Positions 6,452 through 13,905 of a stretch of 19,881 nt of DNA are shown one piece after another. Source of the DNA: Candidatus Ethanoperedens thermophilum (GTDB lineage Archaea; Halobacteriota; Methanosarcinia; Methanosarcinales; EX4572-44); assembly GCA_012910725.1 (NCBI GenBank), contig WNEG01000101.1, forward strand, positions 1-19,881. Direction: 5' to 3'. The notes below the pieces were generated by a model that was not told the origin of the DNA, did no database searches, and saw only the letters and a list, made by a program, of their open reading frames with translations. Each line of letters begins with the position of its first letter. Within the stretch, counting starts at the first letter, position 1. The position numbers were made by a program, and so were the translations under genes.

Positions 6452-6929
6452 ATACAAGCTGTCTTGCATATTCAATAAGCCCGCCACATCGCACGATAGT
6501 CTGAAGAAAATCTGGAAGCGGCATCGCATGATATGCCTCATTCAGTGTCTTATTGATGATAGTCCCTGTGTTAATATCAACCTCAATCTCATCCGCATCT
6601 CTAATTTTATCAGCATCAGCACATTCCAATACAGCAAGCCCGATATTAATAGCATTTCGAAAAAAAATGCGGGCAAAGGACTTTCCAATAATATAGCTTA
6701 TACCTGCACCCTTGAGTGCAAGAGGAGCGTGCTCTCTTGATGAGCCACAACCAAAATTGTTACCTGCAACGATAATATCTCCTGTTTTCACATGTTTTGC
6801 GAATTCCGGTCGCACACCCTCAAAAGCGTGCTCTGCAAGCAGAACAGGATCATTGATAACAAGGTAACGACCAGGAATTATCGCATCAGTATCAATATTA
6901 TCACCAAACTTCCACACATTACCACTCAT
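6423..6929 (-). CDS. leuD: 3-isopropylmalate dehydratase small subunit
   Basis: This 168-residue swivel-domain subunit, with LeuC, isomerises 2-isopropylmalate to 3-isopropylmalate. The family signature is clear: NIDTDAIIPGRYLV (11-24), then GNNFGCGSSREHAP (56-69) in the substrate-binding loop and SFARIFFRNAINIG. The loop motif after Gly-Arg is YLVI. In methanogen enzymes YLVY-type loops go with isopropylmalate and YLRT with homoaconitate, so leucine synthesis is favoured over coenzyme B synthesis (AksE). The catalytic large subunit LeuC is not in the window. The natural protein would be expected to end near IEYARQLV; the last residues RNCTTSLL and the stop are encoded by the repeat element at 6339-6451. 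It is the first gene of leuD-leuB-arfC. Confidence 0.9.
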   Translation of the reverse strand: MSGNVWKFGDNIDTDAIIPGRYLVINDPVLLAEHAFEGVRPEFAKHVKTGDIIVAGNNFGCGSSREHAPLALKGAGISYIIGKSFARIFFRNAINIGLAVLECADADKIRDADEIEVDINTGTIINKTLNEAYHAMPLPDFLQTIVRCGGLIEYARQLVSRNCTTSLL

Positions 6930-6952
6930 GGTTCGCCTAATGACTTCAAAGG

Positions 6953-6960
6953 CTTATAAA
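6953..6960 (-). promoter_or_regulatory. TATA box of the leuD-leuB-arfC operon
   Basis: On the minus strand this reads TTTATAAG, preceded by AAGAA as a possible BRE. Its centre is about 27 bases upstream of the ATG at 6929, so transcription should start at or within a base or two of the start codon. There is no clear ribosome site upstream, consistent with a leaderless mRNA. Confidence 0.55.
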
Positions 6961-7349
6961 TTCTTCCATTACTGCACACAACGTGAGCAAAAATTACTAG
7001 CAACGTATCGAAGGATTTTTTTGTTCGCAAAGTAACAAAGTTTGGGAACAGCGCTAGAGTTGATTGTCCAACTGAGTATTTTGGCCGTACGGTTTACCTG
7101 GTGATAGTATGCCCACATCTTATCAAATATCTATAGATGTTAGTTAGATGGGGCTATCTCATATAGACATATTGTTCGGAGATATTATAGTTACGAACAT
7201 ATTAATGTGGTGTGATAAATCAGGGGGCAATTTCCCGATCTTTGACGTTGCCCCGGTACTGTCTGGATAGCAACCATCTTCACTTATTTAGATGTAAGAA
7301 AAAAAGCCATATTGGCACCATAGAAGTGCAATACATCATTTGACGAATT
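6961..7349. other. Intergenic region between divergent leuD and fmdE, with two inverted repeats
   Basis: This gene-free stretch separates two divergent operons. I see no RNA gene and no credible coding frame. Two structures stand out. The first is an inverted repeat TGTTCG/CGAACA at 7173-7178 and 7194-7199 around an AT-rich 15-base centre. The second is a seven-base perfect stem GGGGCAA/TTGCCCC at 7224-7230 and 7248-7254 with a 17-base loop. Both lie upstream of the predicted fmdE TATA box, so they would act as DNA sites (operator or old terminator) rather than as leader RNA. No nickel (NikR) or other known operator was recognised. Confidence 0.45.
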
Positions 7350-7350
7350 C

Positions 7351-7358
7351 TTTAAATA
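7351..7358 (+). promoter_or_regulatory. TATA box for fmdE and the transporter genes
   Basis: TTTAAATA lies with its centre about 27 bases upstream of the fmdE ATG at 7381. No ribosome site precedes that ATG, so a leaderless transcript starting at fmdE is expected; it probably runs through the ABC transporter genes. Confidence 0.55.
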
Positions 7359-7380
7359 GTATTAACAAGTAGAACAAAAT

Positions 7381-8025
7381 ATGATTTTCCAGGATACGGA
7401 GTTTATGCTTAAAAAAGCTATTAGCTTCCATGGGCATCAGTGTCCGGGACTTGCAATGGGGATACGTGTGTCACAGGTTGCACTGCGAGAACTTGGAAAA
7501 CCTTCTAAGGATGAAGAGATGGTTGCAATTGTTGAGAACAACTCCTGTGGCGTGGATGCGATTCAGGCGCTCGTTGGCTGTACATTTGGCAAGGGAAACC
7601 TGGTTTTCAATGATTTTGGTAAATATGTTTATACGTTTATGAACCGTGAAAATAACAGATCATTGAGAGTTTCTATAAAAAAAGAGGCTGTTATAACAGA
7701 CAAAAGACATTTGGAACTCTTTACTAAGATTAAGGAGAAAACAGCAAGCCAGGATGAAACAGGTGAGTTTAAACAACTGCATATTAAAAAAAGCAACGAA
7801 ATACTGAACTTACCTGAAGAGGATTTACTGATTATAAAAGAAGTTACTCCAGAACCAATTCCAATGGCACAGATCCACGAATCAGTGGAATGTGTCAGGT
7901 GTGGCGAGTCTGCAATGGAGACAAGGATCCGTTTGTTAAACGGTGAGCCGCACTGCATTCCATGCTTTAATGAATTAACAGAAGACAATGTAATGAACAA
8001 CCAATTAATAAAAGAGGTAGAATAA
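7381..8025 (+). CDS. fmdE: FmdE-family metal-binding protein with C-terminal zinc ribbon
   Basis: This 214-residue protein has the FmdE fold. The N-terminal motif FHGHQCPGLAMG (16-27) and VENNSCGVDAIQALVGC (51-67) provide His and Cys ligands. The C-terminal tail adds a four-cysteine zinc ribbon, C171-x2-C174 and C192-x2-C195. FmdE proteins copurify with or sit near molybdenum formylmethanofuran dehydrogenase in methanogens, but they are not subunits of it and their function is unresolved; metal or molybdopterin handling is usually supposed. Here the gene stands directly before a peptide/nickel-type ABC transporter: the TAA is followed at once by the next ATG. This context argues for a role connected to the imported metal or cofactor rather than to formylmethanofuran oxidation, which is not encoded in the window. 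Confidence 0.88.
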   Translation: MIFQDTEFMLKKAISFHGHQCPGLAMGIRVSQVALRELGKPSKDEEMVAIVENNSCGVDAIQALVGCTFGKGNLVFNDFGKYVYTFMNRENNRSLRVSIKKEAVITDKRHLELFTKIKEKTASQDETGEFKQLHIKKSNEILNLPEEDLLIIKEVTPEPIPMAQIHESVECVRCGESAMETRIRLLNGEPHCIPCFNELTEDNVMNNQLIKEVE

Positions 8026-9732
8026 ATGACTAATGTGAAACAAATACTGATTGCAGCTTCAATCATTTGCCTGTGTATATCTACATCGGTAATAAGTGCT
8101 GCATCTGAAAAAGAAATTAGAATTGCAGATAAAGCTGGTGATTGGGGGTATCCATCCCCGTACCTTGCCTATGCAAGAGGTCCTGGATACGTGAGGATGC
8201 AGTTCATCTTTGATACGCTGGTATGGAAGAATGAAACCAATGGTCCAATCCCACTGTTAGCAGAAAACTGGGAATACCTTAAAGATGAAGATGCCTATGT
8301 CTTTAATCTGGTAGAAAATGCAAAATGGCACGATGGGACGCCAATAACTGCCAGTGATGTTGCTTTTACCATACGCTACATGAAAGGCCATCCTTATGGC
8401 TGGGTCGTTCTCGATCGAGTGGATCGGGCGGAGGCAGTCGATAAATACACGGTAAAGATCTATATGAGCGGCCCGTATGCTCCATTCATGGAAGATATTG
8501 GCGGCACAATGCCAATCCTTCCCGAGCATATCTGGAAGGATGTTGAAAATCCGATGGACTATGTGGAACCTGGTGCATTTGTAGGGTCTGGTCCATTCAA
8601 GTATGCTGATTTCAGTAAAGAGCATGGAACATACAAGTATGAGGCGTTCGATGAATACTATCTCGGTAAGCCAATTATTGATCAGTTGATCTATGTGAAA
8701 ACTGGCGATCCGCAGATGGCATTGCAACGCGGCGAAGTTGATCTTGCATCGATAAAATCTGAGATGGTAGATGCCATGAAAGAAAAAGGTTTTATCGTTA
8801 TAGCAGGTCCGCATTACTGGAACAAGAAACTGATGATTAACCACAACAAGCAGCCTCTTGATAATATCGTATTCAGGCAGGCACTGGCTTATGCGATTAA
8901 CCAGAGTGAGTTTGTGGATAAATCGCTTAGAGGGTATGGAAAGCCTGCAAGTTATGGGTTAATTTCAAGTGAGAGTGTGTGGGCAAGTCCGAATGTTCCA
9001 GATTATCCCTACAATCCAGAGAAGGCAAAGGAATTAATTGAATCACTCGGTTATGAATGGGACAATGGTGTTTTCATAAAAGATAAAAAGCCTCTTAAAC
9101 TTCAGGTACTGGTCTCAATGATCGGGGTTGGTGGGCAGCCTGCACCCGATCGGGATGGAGAAATCCTGAATGATCAGCTTGAAAAAGTCGGGATACAGGT
9201 TGAGTTGACCTCCCTTGACACGAAGATGGTCGATAAGAAGGTGATAAACCGGGATTTTGATCTTGCAATATCCGGGCACGGCGGCATTGGAGCCGATCCA
9301 AAGATTCTCTATGAAAAGACAATCCAGGTTCCAGGTTCCAAGCCAAGTCCAAATACTGCCAGATACAACAAGAGCGAGGAGTTAAATGAATGTCTCGATG
9401 GTTTGATGCATGAGATGGATGCTTCAAAAAGACTTGAGGCAGTCCATGAGGCACAGAACATCTATGCCAGAGAACTCCCGGCAATCTCGCTTTATTGCCC
9501 GACATGGTATTACGCCTACAATCCGGATGCTGGCGTGGAGTGGTTCTACACCACCGGAGGAATTGCCAAAGGAATCCCGATCCCGCAGAACAAACTTGCC
9601 CTGATAGGGGCTGGAGCGGGAGAGAGCACAACAGCAGCCATGCAGAAAGAGCAGCAGGAAAGCCCAATCATATCCTTTTCGGTGGTGATGGCAATACTGA
9701 TACTGGTTGCATTTTATCTCAAGCGACACTGA
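8026..9732 (+). CDS. ABC transporter substrate-binding protein (family 5), tail-anchored
   Basis: This 568-residue extracellular binding protein is of the peptide/nickel (SBP_bac_5) family. Residues 1-25 form a signal peptide (hydrophobic IAASIICLCISTSVISA). The mature part has the family pattern FDTLVWKNETNGPIPLLAENW, then WHDGTPITASDVAFTI (101-116) and, near 285, FRQALAYAINQSEFV. Residues 547-565 are a hydrophobic helix ending in LKRH, which would anchor the protein to the membrane by its C terminus after a short Ala/Gly/Ser/Gln linker (about 528-546). There is no convincing lipobox. Ribosome site GAGGT lies in the end of fmdE. It delivers ligand to the permeases encoded next. Family members bind oligopeptides, Ni-chelates, haem or other cofactors, and the ligand cannot be read from sequence. 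Confidence 0.9.
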   Translation: MTNVKQILIAASIICLCISTSVISAASEKEIRIADKAGDWGYPSPYLAYARGPGYVRMQFIFDTLVWKNETNGPIPLLAENWEYLKDEDAYVFNLVENAKWHDGTPITASDVAFTIRYMKGHPYGWVVLDRVDRAEAVDKYTVKIYMSGPYAPFMEDIGGTMPILPEHIWKDVENPMDYVEPGAFVGSGPFKYADFSKEHGTYKYEAFDEYYLGKPIIDQLIYVKTGDPQMALQRGEVDLASIKSEMVDAMKEKGFIVIAGPHYWNKKLMINHNKQPLDNIVFRQALAYAINQSEFVDKSLRGYGKPASYGLISSESVWASPNVPDYPYNPEKAKELIESLGYEWDNGVFIKDKKPLKLQVLVSMIGVGGQPAPDRDGEILNDQLEKVGIQVELTSLDTKMVDKKVINRDFDLAISGHGGIGADPKILYEKTIQVPGSKPSPNTARYNKSEELNECLDGLMHEMDASKRLEAVHEAQNIYARELPAISLYCPTWYYAYNPDAGVEWFYTTGGIAKGIPIPQNKLALIGAGAGESTTAAMQKEQQESPIISFSVVMAILILVAFYLKRH

Positions 9733-9750
9733 AGGAAGCAGCAGATAGCA

Positions 9751-10725
9751 ATGAGGAATAAAACAGCAAAGATCATCATGGTCTATCTGCTGACCATATT
9801 TTTCCTTCTTTTACTCAATTTTTTACTGCCCCGACTTCTTCCCGGCGATGTAATACTCGCGATGTATAGTGGTTATGAGGTGACAATCACTGATGAGCTA
9901 TACAACGAACTTGTCCAACTGCATGGGCTTGATAAACCACTTCATGTGCAGTTTTTCATATATTTGGTGCAGCTTGCACATGGAAATCTTGGATATTCAT
10001 ACATCTACCACGCATCTACAACCACGCTCATAATGGATGCGCTGCCATGGACAGTGCTTCTTGTCTGCACCTCGTTTATTCTCTCAGCCGTCATTGGAAT
10101 GATACTTGGTGTAGAAAGTTCATGGGTGCGAGGTAGAAGAGCTGATCGGTCATTACTGGTTTCCATGCTGGTGATTGATGGTGTCCCCTCCTTAGCTATA
10201 GGAGTCCTTTTTCTTACCATCTTTAGTTTGTATGGTGGATGGTTTCCAACATCCGGGGCAATGACGTCATACTCGAATCTCGCAGGCATTGCACACATCA
10301 AAGATATCCTCTGGCATCTGATACTGCCACTTACAACGCTCACTCTTTCCCAGATTCCAGGCGATTATCTTCTGATCAGAAACAGCATGATACTGACGAT
10401 TCGTGAGCCTTATGTACTCACTGCCCGTGCAAAAGGCATTAAAGAGAGAAAAATAAAGTATTTTCACGCTGCAAGAAATGCGATACTACCATTTTTTACA
10501 CGCATCGGGATCAGGCTTGCATATGTGATAACTGGCGTACTTTTCATTGAAACGATATTTGCTTATCCAGGGCTTGGGCTTTTAACATATAATGCAATAT
10601 CGAATCGTGACCTTCCGCTGCTGCAAGGAATTCTTACCGTATCAGTGCTGCTGGTACTTTTAATCAACATTATTGTGGATTTGCTCTATAAAAAGATAGA
10701 TCCGAGGGTTGAATATGCATATTAG
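9751..10725 (+). CDS. ABC transporter permease 1 (DppB/NikB type)
   Basis: This 324-residue integral membrane protein has a first helix at residues about 8-28, a long extracytoplasmic segment (30-95), and helices near 101-121, 136-158, 187-205, 251-270 and 290-312. The cytoplasmic EAA loop that contacts the ATPase is seen as YVLTARAKGIKERKI continuing to ARNAILP (221-247). GDYLLIRNSM and the segment YPGLGLL are typical of the DppB/OppB branch, and the ending DPRVEYAY is usual for the family. It starts 18 bases after the binding-protein stop. It pairs with permease 2 to form the channel. A hairpin-array repeat separates it from permease 2, which is unusual because these genes normally abut. 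Confidence 0.92.
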   Translation: MRNKTAKIIMVYLLTIFFLLLLNFLLPRLLPGDVILAMYSGYEVTITDELYNELVQLHGLDKPLHVQFFIYLVQLAHGNLGYSYIYHASTTTLIMDALPWTVLLVCTSFILSAVIGMILGVESSWVRGRRADRSLLVSMLVIDGVPSLAIGVLFLTIFSLYGGWFPTSGAMTSYSNLAGIAHIKDILWHLILPLTTLTLSQIPGDYLLIRNSMILTIREPYVLTARAKGIKERKIKYFHAARNAILPFFTRIGIRLAYVITGVLFIETIFAYPGLGLLTYNAISNRDLPLLQGILTVSVLLVLLINIIVDLLYKKIDPRVEYAY

Positions 10726-10732
10726 ACCATTC

Positions 10733-11030
10733 CAAGAAACTGCACACTCCGTGTACAGAGAGAATCGGTGGATCTTGATTCTTGATTGCTGTACAGCTTC
10801 GCTGTGCAGAACCACACAACTTCGTGTGCGGAAACAACTCTCAATTCTCGATTGCAAAGCAATCAAGTGCGTTAGCAATCAAGTGCAGAAATATAATAGT
10901 AACTCTTGATTGCGAAAGCAATCAAGTGCGTTAGCAATCAAGTGCAGAAATATAATAGTAACTCTTGATTGCGAAAGCAATCAAGTGCAAGGTAAACAAA
11001 TGTGTTTATACTTTCCTATATGTCAAGAAT
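10733..11030 (+). repeat. Hairpin-array repeat element, copy between the two permease genes
   Basis: The element starts CAAGAAACTGCAC (10733-10745) and ends with the 27-base motif at 11004-11030 that begins GTTTATACTTTCCTATA. These are the same ends as in the leuD/leuB copy and in the same orientation to transcription. Inside are hairpins with three- or four-base loops: CTGTACAGC pairing with GCTGTGCAG around TTC (10789-10809); CTCGATTGC pairing with GCAATCAAG around AAA (10847-10867); and the perfect stem CTTGATTGC with loop GAAA at 10905-10926 and again at 10964-10985. This copy is longer than the leu copy because of a tandem duplication. It has no credible coding capacity of its own; short open frames through it are translations of the repeat. 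Confidence 0.75.
10861..10988 (+). repeat. Exact 59-bp tandem repeat inside the element
   Basis: The 59 bases at 10861-10919 are repeated without change at 10920-10978, and the next ten bases (10979-10988) begin a third copy. Each unit holds two direct copies of GCAATCAAGTGC, the AT-rich spacer AAATATAATAGTAACT and most of a CTTGATTGC/GCAATCAAG hairpin that is completed by the next unit. The exact identity suggests recent duplication or slippage; 59 is not a multiple of three, consistent with non-coding DNA. Confidence 0.85.
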
Positions 11031-11857
11031 TTAAAAGAAATAGAATCGGTGTTACAGGGCTTGTAATGTTTTTGCTGCTCTCAACAACAGCCATCCTTGC
11101 CCCGATAATCGCACCACATGATCCATGGGATTACTCGGATAGATCGTTTCAATCACCATCAATGAACCACCTGCTTGGAACCAATGACATTGGCTATGAC
11201 ATATTCAGTGAACTCTTGTGGGCACTCAGAACATCGGTATTTTTTGGAGTCTCGGTTGCGGCTATCGCATGCACGATCGGGCTCATACTTGGTGTTTCAA
11301 CAGCGCTGATTGGTGGACTATACGATCTTGTGGTTATGAGAATTGTTGATGCACTGCTTGCGATACCTTCAATTTTAGTACTGATATTGATTGCAGCCTA
11401 CTTCAGACCGTCTACAATGATTTTAGTAATCACACTTTCACTTATTATCTGGCAGACCATAGCAAGAGGGATTCGCGCTCAAACACTCTCACTCAAAACA
11501 AAACTCCATATAAAAGCAGCAAGGAATATGGGAGCATCAACAGGTTATATCATGCGCAAACACATCATACCAGAGCTGTTTCCACTTTATGCGATGGGTT
11601 TTGTCACAAAAGCACGGATTGCAGTATTCATGGAAGCCGGTCTTTCGTTTCTTGGAATATTTGATCCTACAACAAAAAGTCTTGGAATCATGATGAGTTA
11701 TGCGATGCGGTACCTGTATCTCGATGTATGGTTCAACTGGCTTCTGCCAGCAGTTCTCTCACTTTCAATGCTTATCGTTTCACTTGCTCTTATTTCTTAT
11801 GCAATAGAGGAAATATTCGATCCAAGACTCAGGGAGGATAATGCCGCTACAGTTTAA
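11000..11857 (+). CDS. ABC transporter permease 2 (DppC/NikC type)
   Basis: This permease is 285 residues from the ATG at 11000, which I choose because AAGGT lies seven bases before it and because the longer frame upstream (to 10910) is only translated repeat. The protein has the DppC pattern: a short cytoplasmic start, helix 1 GVTGLVMFLLLSTTAILAPI, then HDPWDY, LLGTNDIGYDIFSELLWALR and five further helices. The EAA loop is HIKAARNMGASTGYIMRKHI, followed by IPELFPL, and the end IEEIFDPRLRE is usual. The first residues MCLYFPICQEFK are encoded by the end motif of the hairpin-array element, so the N terminus appears repeat-derived. The gene ends inside the next one (17-base overlap), indicating coupled translation with the ATPase. 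Confidence 0.88.
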   Translation: MCLYFPICQEFKRNRIGVTGLVMFLLLSTTAILAPIIAPHDPWDYSDRSFQSPSMNHLLGTNDIGYDIFSELLWALRTSVFFGVSVAAIACTIGLILGVSTALIGGLYDLVVMRIVDALLAIPSILVLILIAAYFRPSTMILVITLSLIIWQTIARGIRAQTLSLKTKLHIKAARNMGASTGYIMRKHIIPELFPLYAMGFVTKARIAVFMEAGLSFLGIFDPTTKSLGIMMSYAMRYLYLDVWFNWLLPAVLSLSMLIVSLALISYAIEEIFDPRLREDNAATV

Positions 11858-13547
11858 GAATCTGAATGTAAAATATAGATTATCTGGTGCAGGAGATAAT
11901 AAGATAACCGCCCTGAATAACATATCTCTTAAAGTAAATGAAGGGGAGTGTGTTTCCATAGTTGGAGAGTCTGGCTCTGGAAAGACCACGCTTGCGCTTG
12001 CATCCATGAAACTCCTGGCTCAAAATGCCATAATGACAGGATCGGTTGTGATCAATGGTGTCGATACAAACGGGCTATCCAACGAAGAGATGAGAAAAAT
12101 CAGATGGAATGAAATTTCTATCGTGTTTCAGAATTATGGGGACGTGCTAAATCCAGTTCATAAAATTATCAACCAGGTTGCTGAACCGTTGATTAAGAAT
12201 GGAGAGTCTCGAAATACTGCACTGGATAAATCCAGCAAGATGCTTGATTACATGAAGCTCAAGACAGGCCGCAGCATGCTATATCCGCATCAGCTAAGTG
12301 CCGGGGAACGGCAGCGAGTGCTCATAGCGATGGCACTAATTACTAACCCAGGGATGCTCGTTCTGGATGAGCCTGTTGCATCTGTTGATGCAATAACAAA
12401 ATTATATCTTGCAGAAGTGATAAGAAAACAGGTGAACATCGGAAAAGCAGTTCTTCTGATAACCCACGATCTTTCTTTTGCAGCACTATGTTCTGATTAT
12501 ACCGTAGTTTTGTATTCTGGCAATATATTAGAATCTCTGCCATCAGGGGAGCTTCTGGATGCACCGCGTCACCCATACACACGAGCACTTGTCCGCTCGT
12601 TTCCTGTAATGGAACGTGCTAAAGACCTTGCTGGTGTAAGAGGTGCGCCACCATCACAGACCAGTACATTGAAAGGATGCATCTTCCAGCCAAGATGTAC
12701 ACAATCAATCGATGTCTGTTCACAGAGGCGGCCACAAGCAGCCCCAAGAAACGGAAGCAGTGTTGTTGTCTGTCATCGTGGTGGTATTGCCACGATGATC
12801 TCTGTGGAAAACATTTCAAAATCCTATAAAGATATTGAGGTACTAAAGGATGTTTCACTTAGACTTGATGAAGGTGAGATACTTGCACTTGTTGGAGAGA
12901 CGGGCTCTGGGAAGACCACACTTGCATACCTTATTGCAGGCACAATCAAACCAGATGGCGGGAAAATTATCTTTCGGGGGAAAGAGCTTGATAAGATTAA
13001 TCGAAAAGAATTTGCAAAGATGGTAGGAATTGTTTACCAATCGCCAAGAGATTCGATCAGCCACCGATTCAACGTATTTGAAGCAATCGCAGAACCTCTT
13101 ATTATACACAAGGTATTCGATGATAAATCCGCTGGTAAAATCAAGAATGCTCTAAGAGAGGTACAGCTGCCACTTGATGATTATTTTATGCGAAAATATC
13201 CGCATGAATTAAGCGGGGGTGAACTTCAGAGGGTTGCTATAGCGAGAGCACTGGTACTTGAGCCAGATTTGCTCATTGCCGATGAATCCACATCTTTTCT
13301 TGATCCAAGTGTCCAGGCAAAGATCCTAAGACTTCTTTTGAATTTGCAGAACGAGCGAGGAATCTCTATGATCTTTGTGACACATGATATTGGGGTTGCA
13401 CGCAAGGTAAGCGATCGCATTGCAGTGCTTCATGATGGCAGGATTGTGGAGAATGCTCCAACGCACCATATTATTGAAAATCCGCAGCACGAGTACACGA
13501 AAAGATTGATTGATGCAGTAAAAAGCAGTAAAATTTCAGATCTCTGA
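11841..13547 (+). CDS. Fused double ATPase of the peptide/nickel-type ABC transporter (DppD-DppF)
   Basis: This 568-residue protein joins the two ATPases normally encoded separately. Domain 1 (1-315) has Walker A GESGSGKT (42-49), signature LSAGERQRV (152-160), Walker B LVLDEP (173-178) and THD (208-210). It is followed by an oligopeptide/dipeptide C-terminal region (HPYTRAL at 244) with four cysteines, C280-x5-C286-x6-C293-x17-C311. Domain 2 (from about 319) has Walker A GETGSGKT (352-359), signature LSGGELQRV (457-465), Walker B LLIADE (477-482) and THD (514-516), with only a short tail. All ATP-binding residues look intact, so both sites should hydrolyse ATP. An internal Met at 319 marks the ancestral start of the second ATPase. 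Ribosome site GGGAGG precedes the ATG inside permease 2. The stop codon touches a transposon remnant. Confidence 0.92.
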   Translation: MPLQFKNLNVKYRLSGAGDNKITALNNISLKVNEGECVSIVGESGSGKTTLALASMKLLAQNAIMTGSVVINGVDTNGLSNEEMRKIRWNEISIVFQNYGDVLNPVHKIINQVAEPLIKNGESRNTALDKSSKMLDYMKLKTGRSMLYPHQLSAGERQRVLIAMALITNPGMLVLDEPVASVDAITKLYLAEVIRKQVNIGKAVLLITHDLSFAALCSDYTVVLYSGNILESLPSGELLDAPRHPYTRALVRSFPVMERAKDLAGVRGAPPSQTSTLKGCIFQPRCTQSIDVCSQRRPQAAPRNGSSVVVCHRGGIATMISVENISKSYKDIEVLKDVSLRLDEGEILALVGETGSGKTTLAYLIAGTIKPDGGKIIFRGKELDKINRKEFAKMVGIVYQSPRDSISHRFNVFEAIAEPLIIHKVFDDKSAGKIKNALREVQLPLDDYFMRKYPHELSGGELQRVAIARALVLEPDLLIADESTSFLDPSVQAKILRLLLNLQNERGISMIFVTHDIGVARKVSDRIAVLHDGRIVENAPTHHIIENPQHEYTKRLIDAVKSSKISDL

Positions 13548-13905
13548 CATCCTCCCACGAATAAATTCATGGGGTTCCATGTTTGTCTCTAAATTCCATC
13601 CGCATTTCTCACGATTGGAGTGGGTTTATCATGAAACGTTTGATTGAGGTTCAAGGTCGTTGTCGTTCCAACGTTGCCCCTTTGGGTGTATCAGTGCTAC
13701 CTTTGCATACATCTCTGTCTGCATGCAATCGGAATACAACTTTATCCACACAAAAATGAACGAAGTGCGGAGTTGTTTCCAACCTTGCAAAGCAAGGATT
13801 AAAGTGGGAGTATGAGGCATAAAGCCAAACTTTCCACAATAAGCATTATATAGCAAGATACTAAAAAGGTTTGCATTCATCCCACGATTAAAACTCGTGG
13901 GCTTT
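13548..13905 (-). mobile_element. Internally deleted IS200/IS605-type element (MITE-like remnant)
   Basis: On the minus strand the left end carries a hairpin CCCACGA/TCGTGGG (13881-13901) followed by GATGAATGC. The right end carries CCCATGAA/TTCGTGGG (13554-13573, with a U-G pair on the minus strand) followed by AGGATGTCA. Such imperfect palindromes at both ends, with GGGAGGATGTCA closing the right end, are characteristic of IS200/IS605 elements mobilised as single strands. At about 360 bases the element is far shorter than an intact one (about 0.7-2 kb), and no TnpA is present. A short frame at 13651-13750 (ADRDV followed by TDTPKG) may be the tail of TnpB. The right end begins directly at the ATPase stop codon, TGA at 13545-13547. 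Confidence 0.6.
13651..13752 (-). pseudogene. Possible TnpB C-terminal remnant
   Basis: The minus-strand frame ending at 13651 contains DKVVFRLHADRDV, then STDTPKGATLERQRP. A Cys/His-rich knuckle followed by (A)DRD(V/Y)NA is the usual end of TnpB, where the Asp belongs to the RuvC site; here ADRDV is present but the Asn-Ala and the zinc cysteines are not clear. It lies about 100 bases before the right end of the IS200/IS605-type remnant, the expected place. The match is short and could be chance. Confidence 0.35.

Noticed and set aside
7060..7349. tRNA or NikR operator in the leuD-fmdE gap
   Set aside because: No cloverleaf with T-loop GTTC motif could be drawn and no GTATGA/TCATAC pair was found.
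10861..10988. Repeats considered as a CRISPR array
   Set aside because: The 59-base units are identical throughout with no variable spacers, there are only two full copies, and no cas genes are nearby.
10709..10999. Open frames running through the hairpin repeats, including an upstream extension of the second permease to 10910
   Set aside because: The residues are translations of the 59-base repeats and hairpins, and a ribosome site supports the ATG at 11000 instead.
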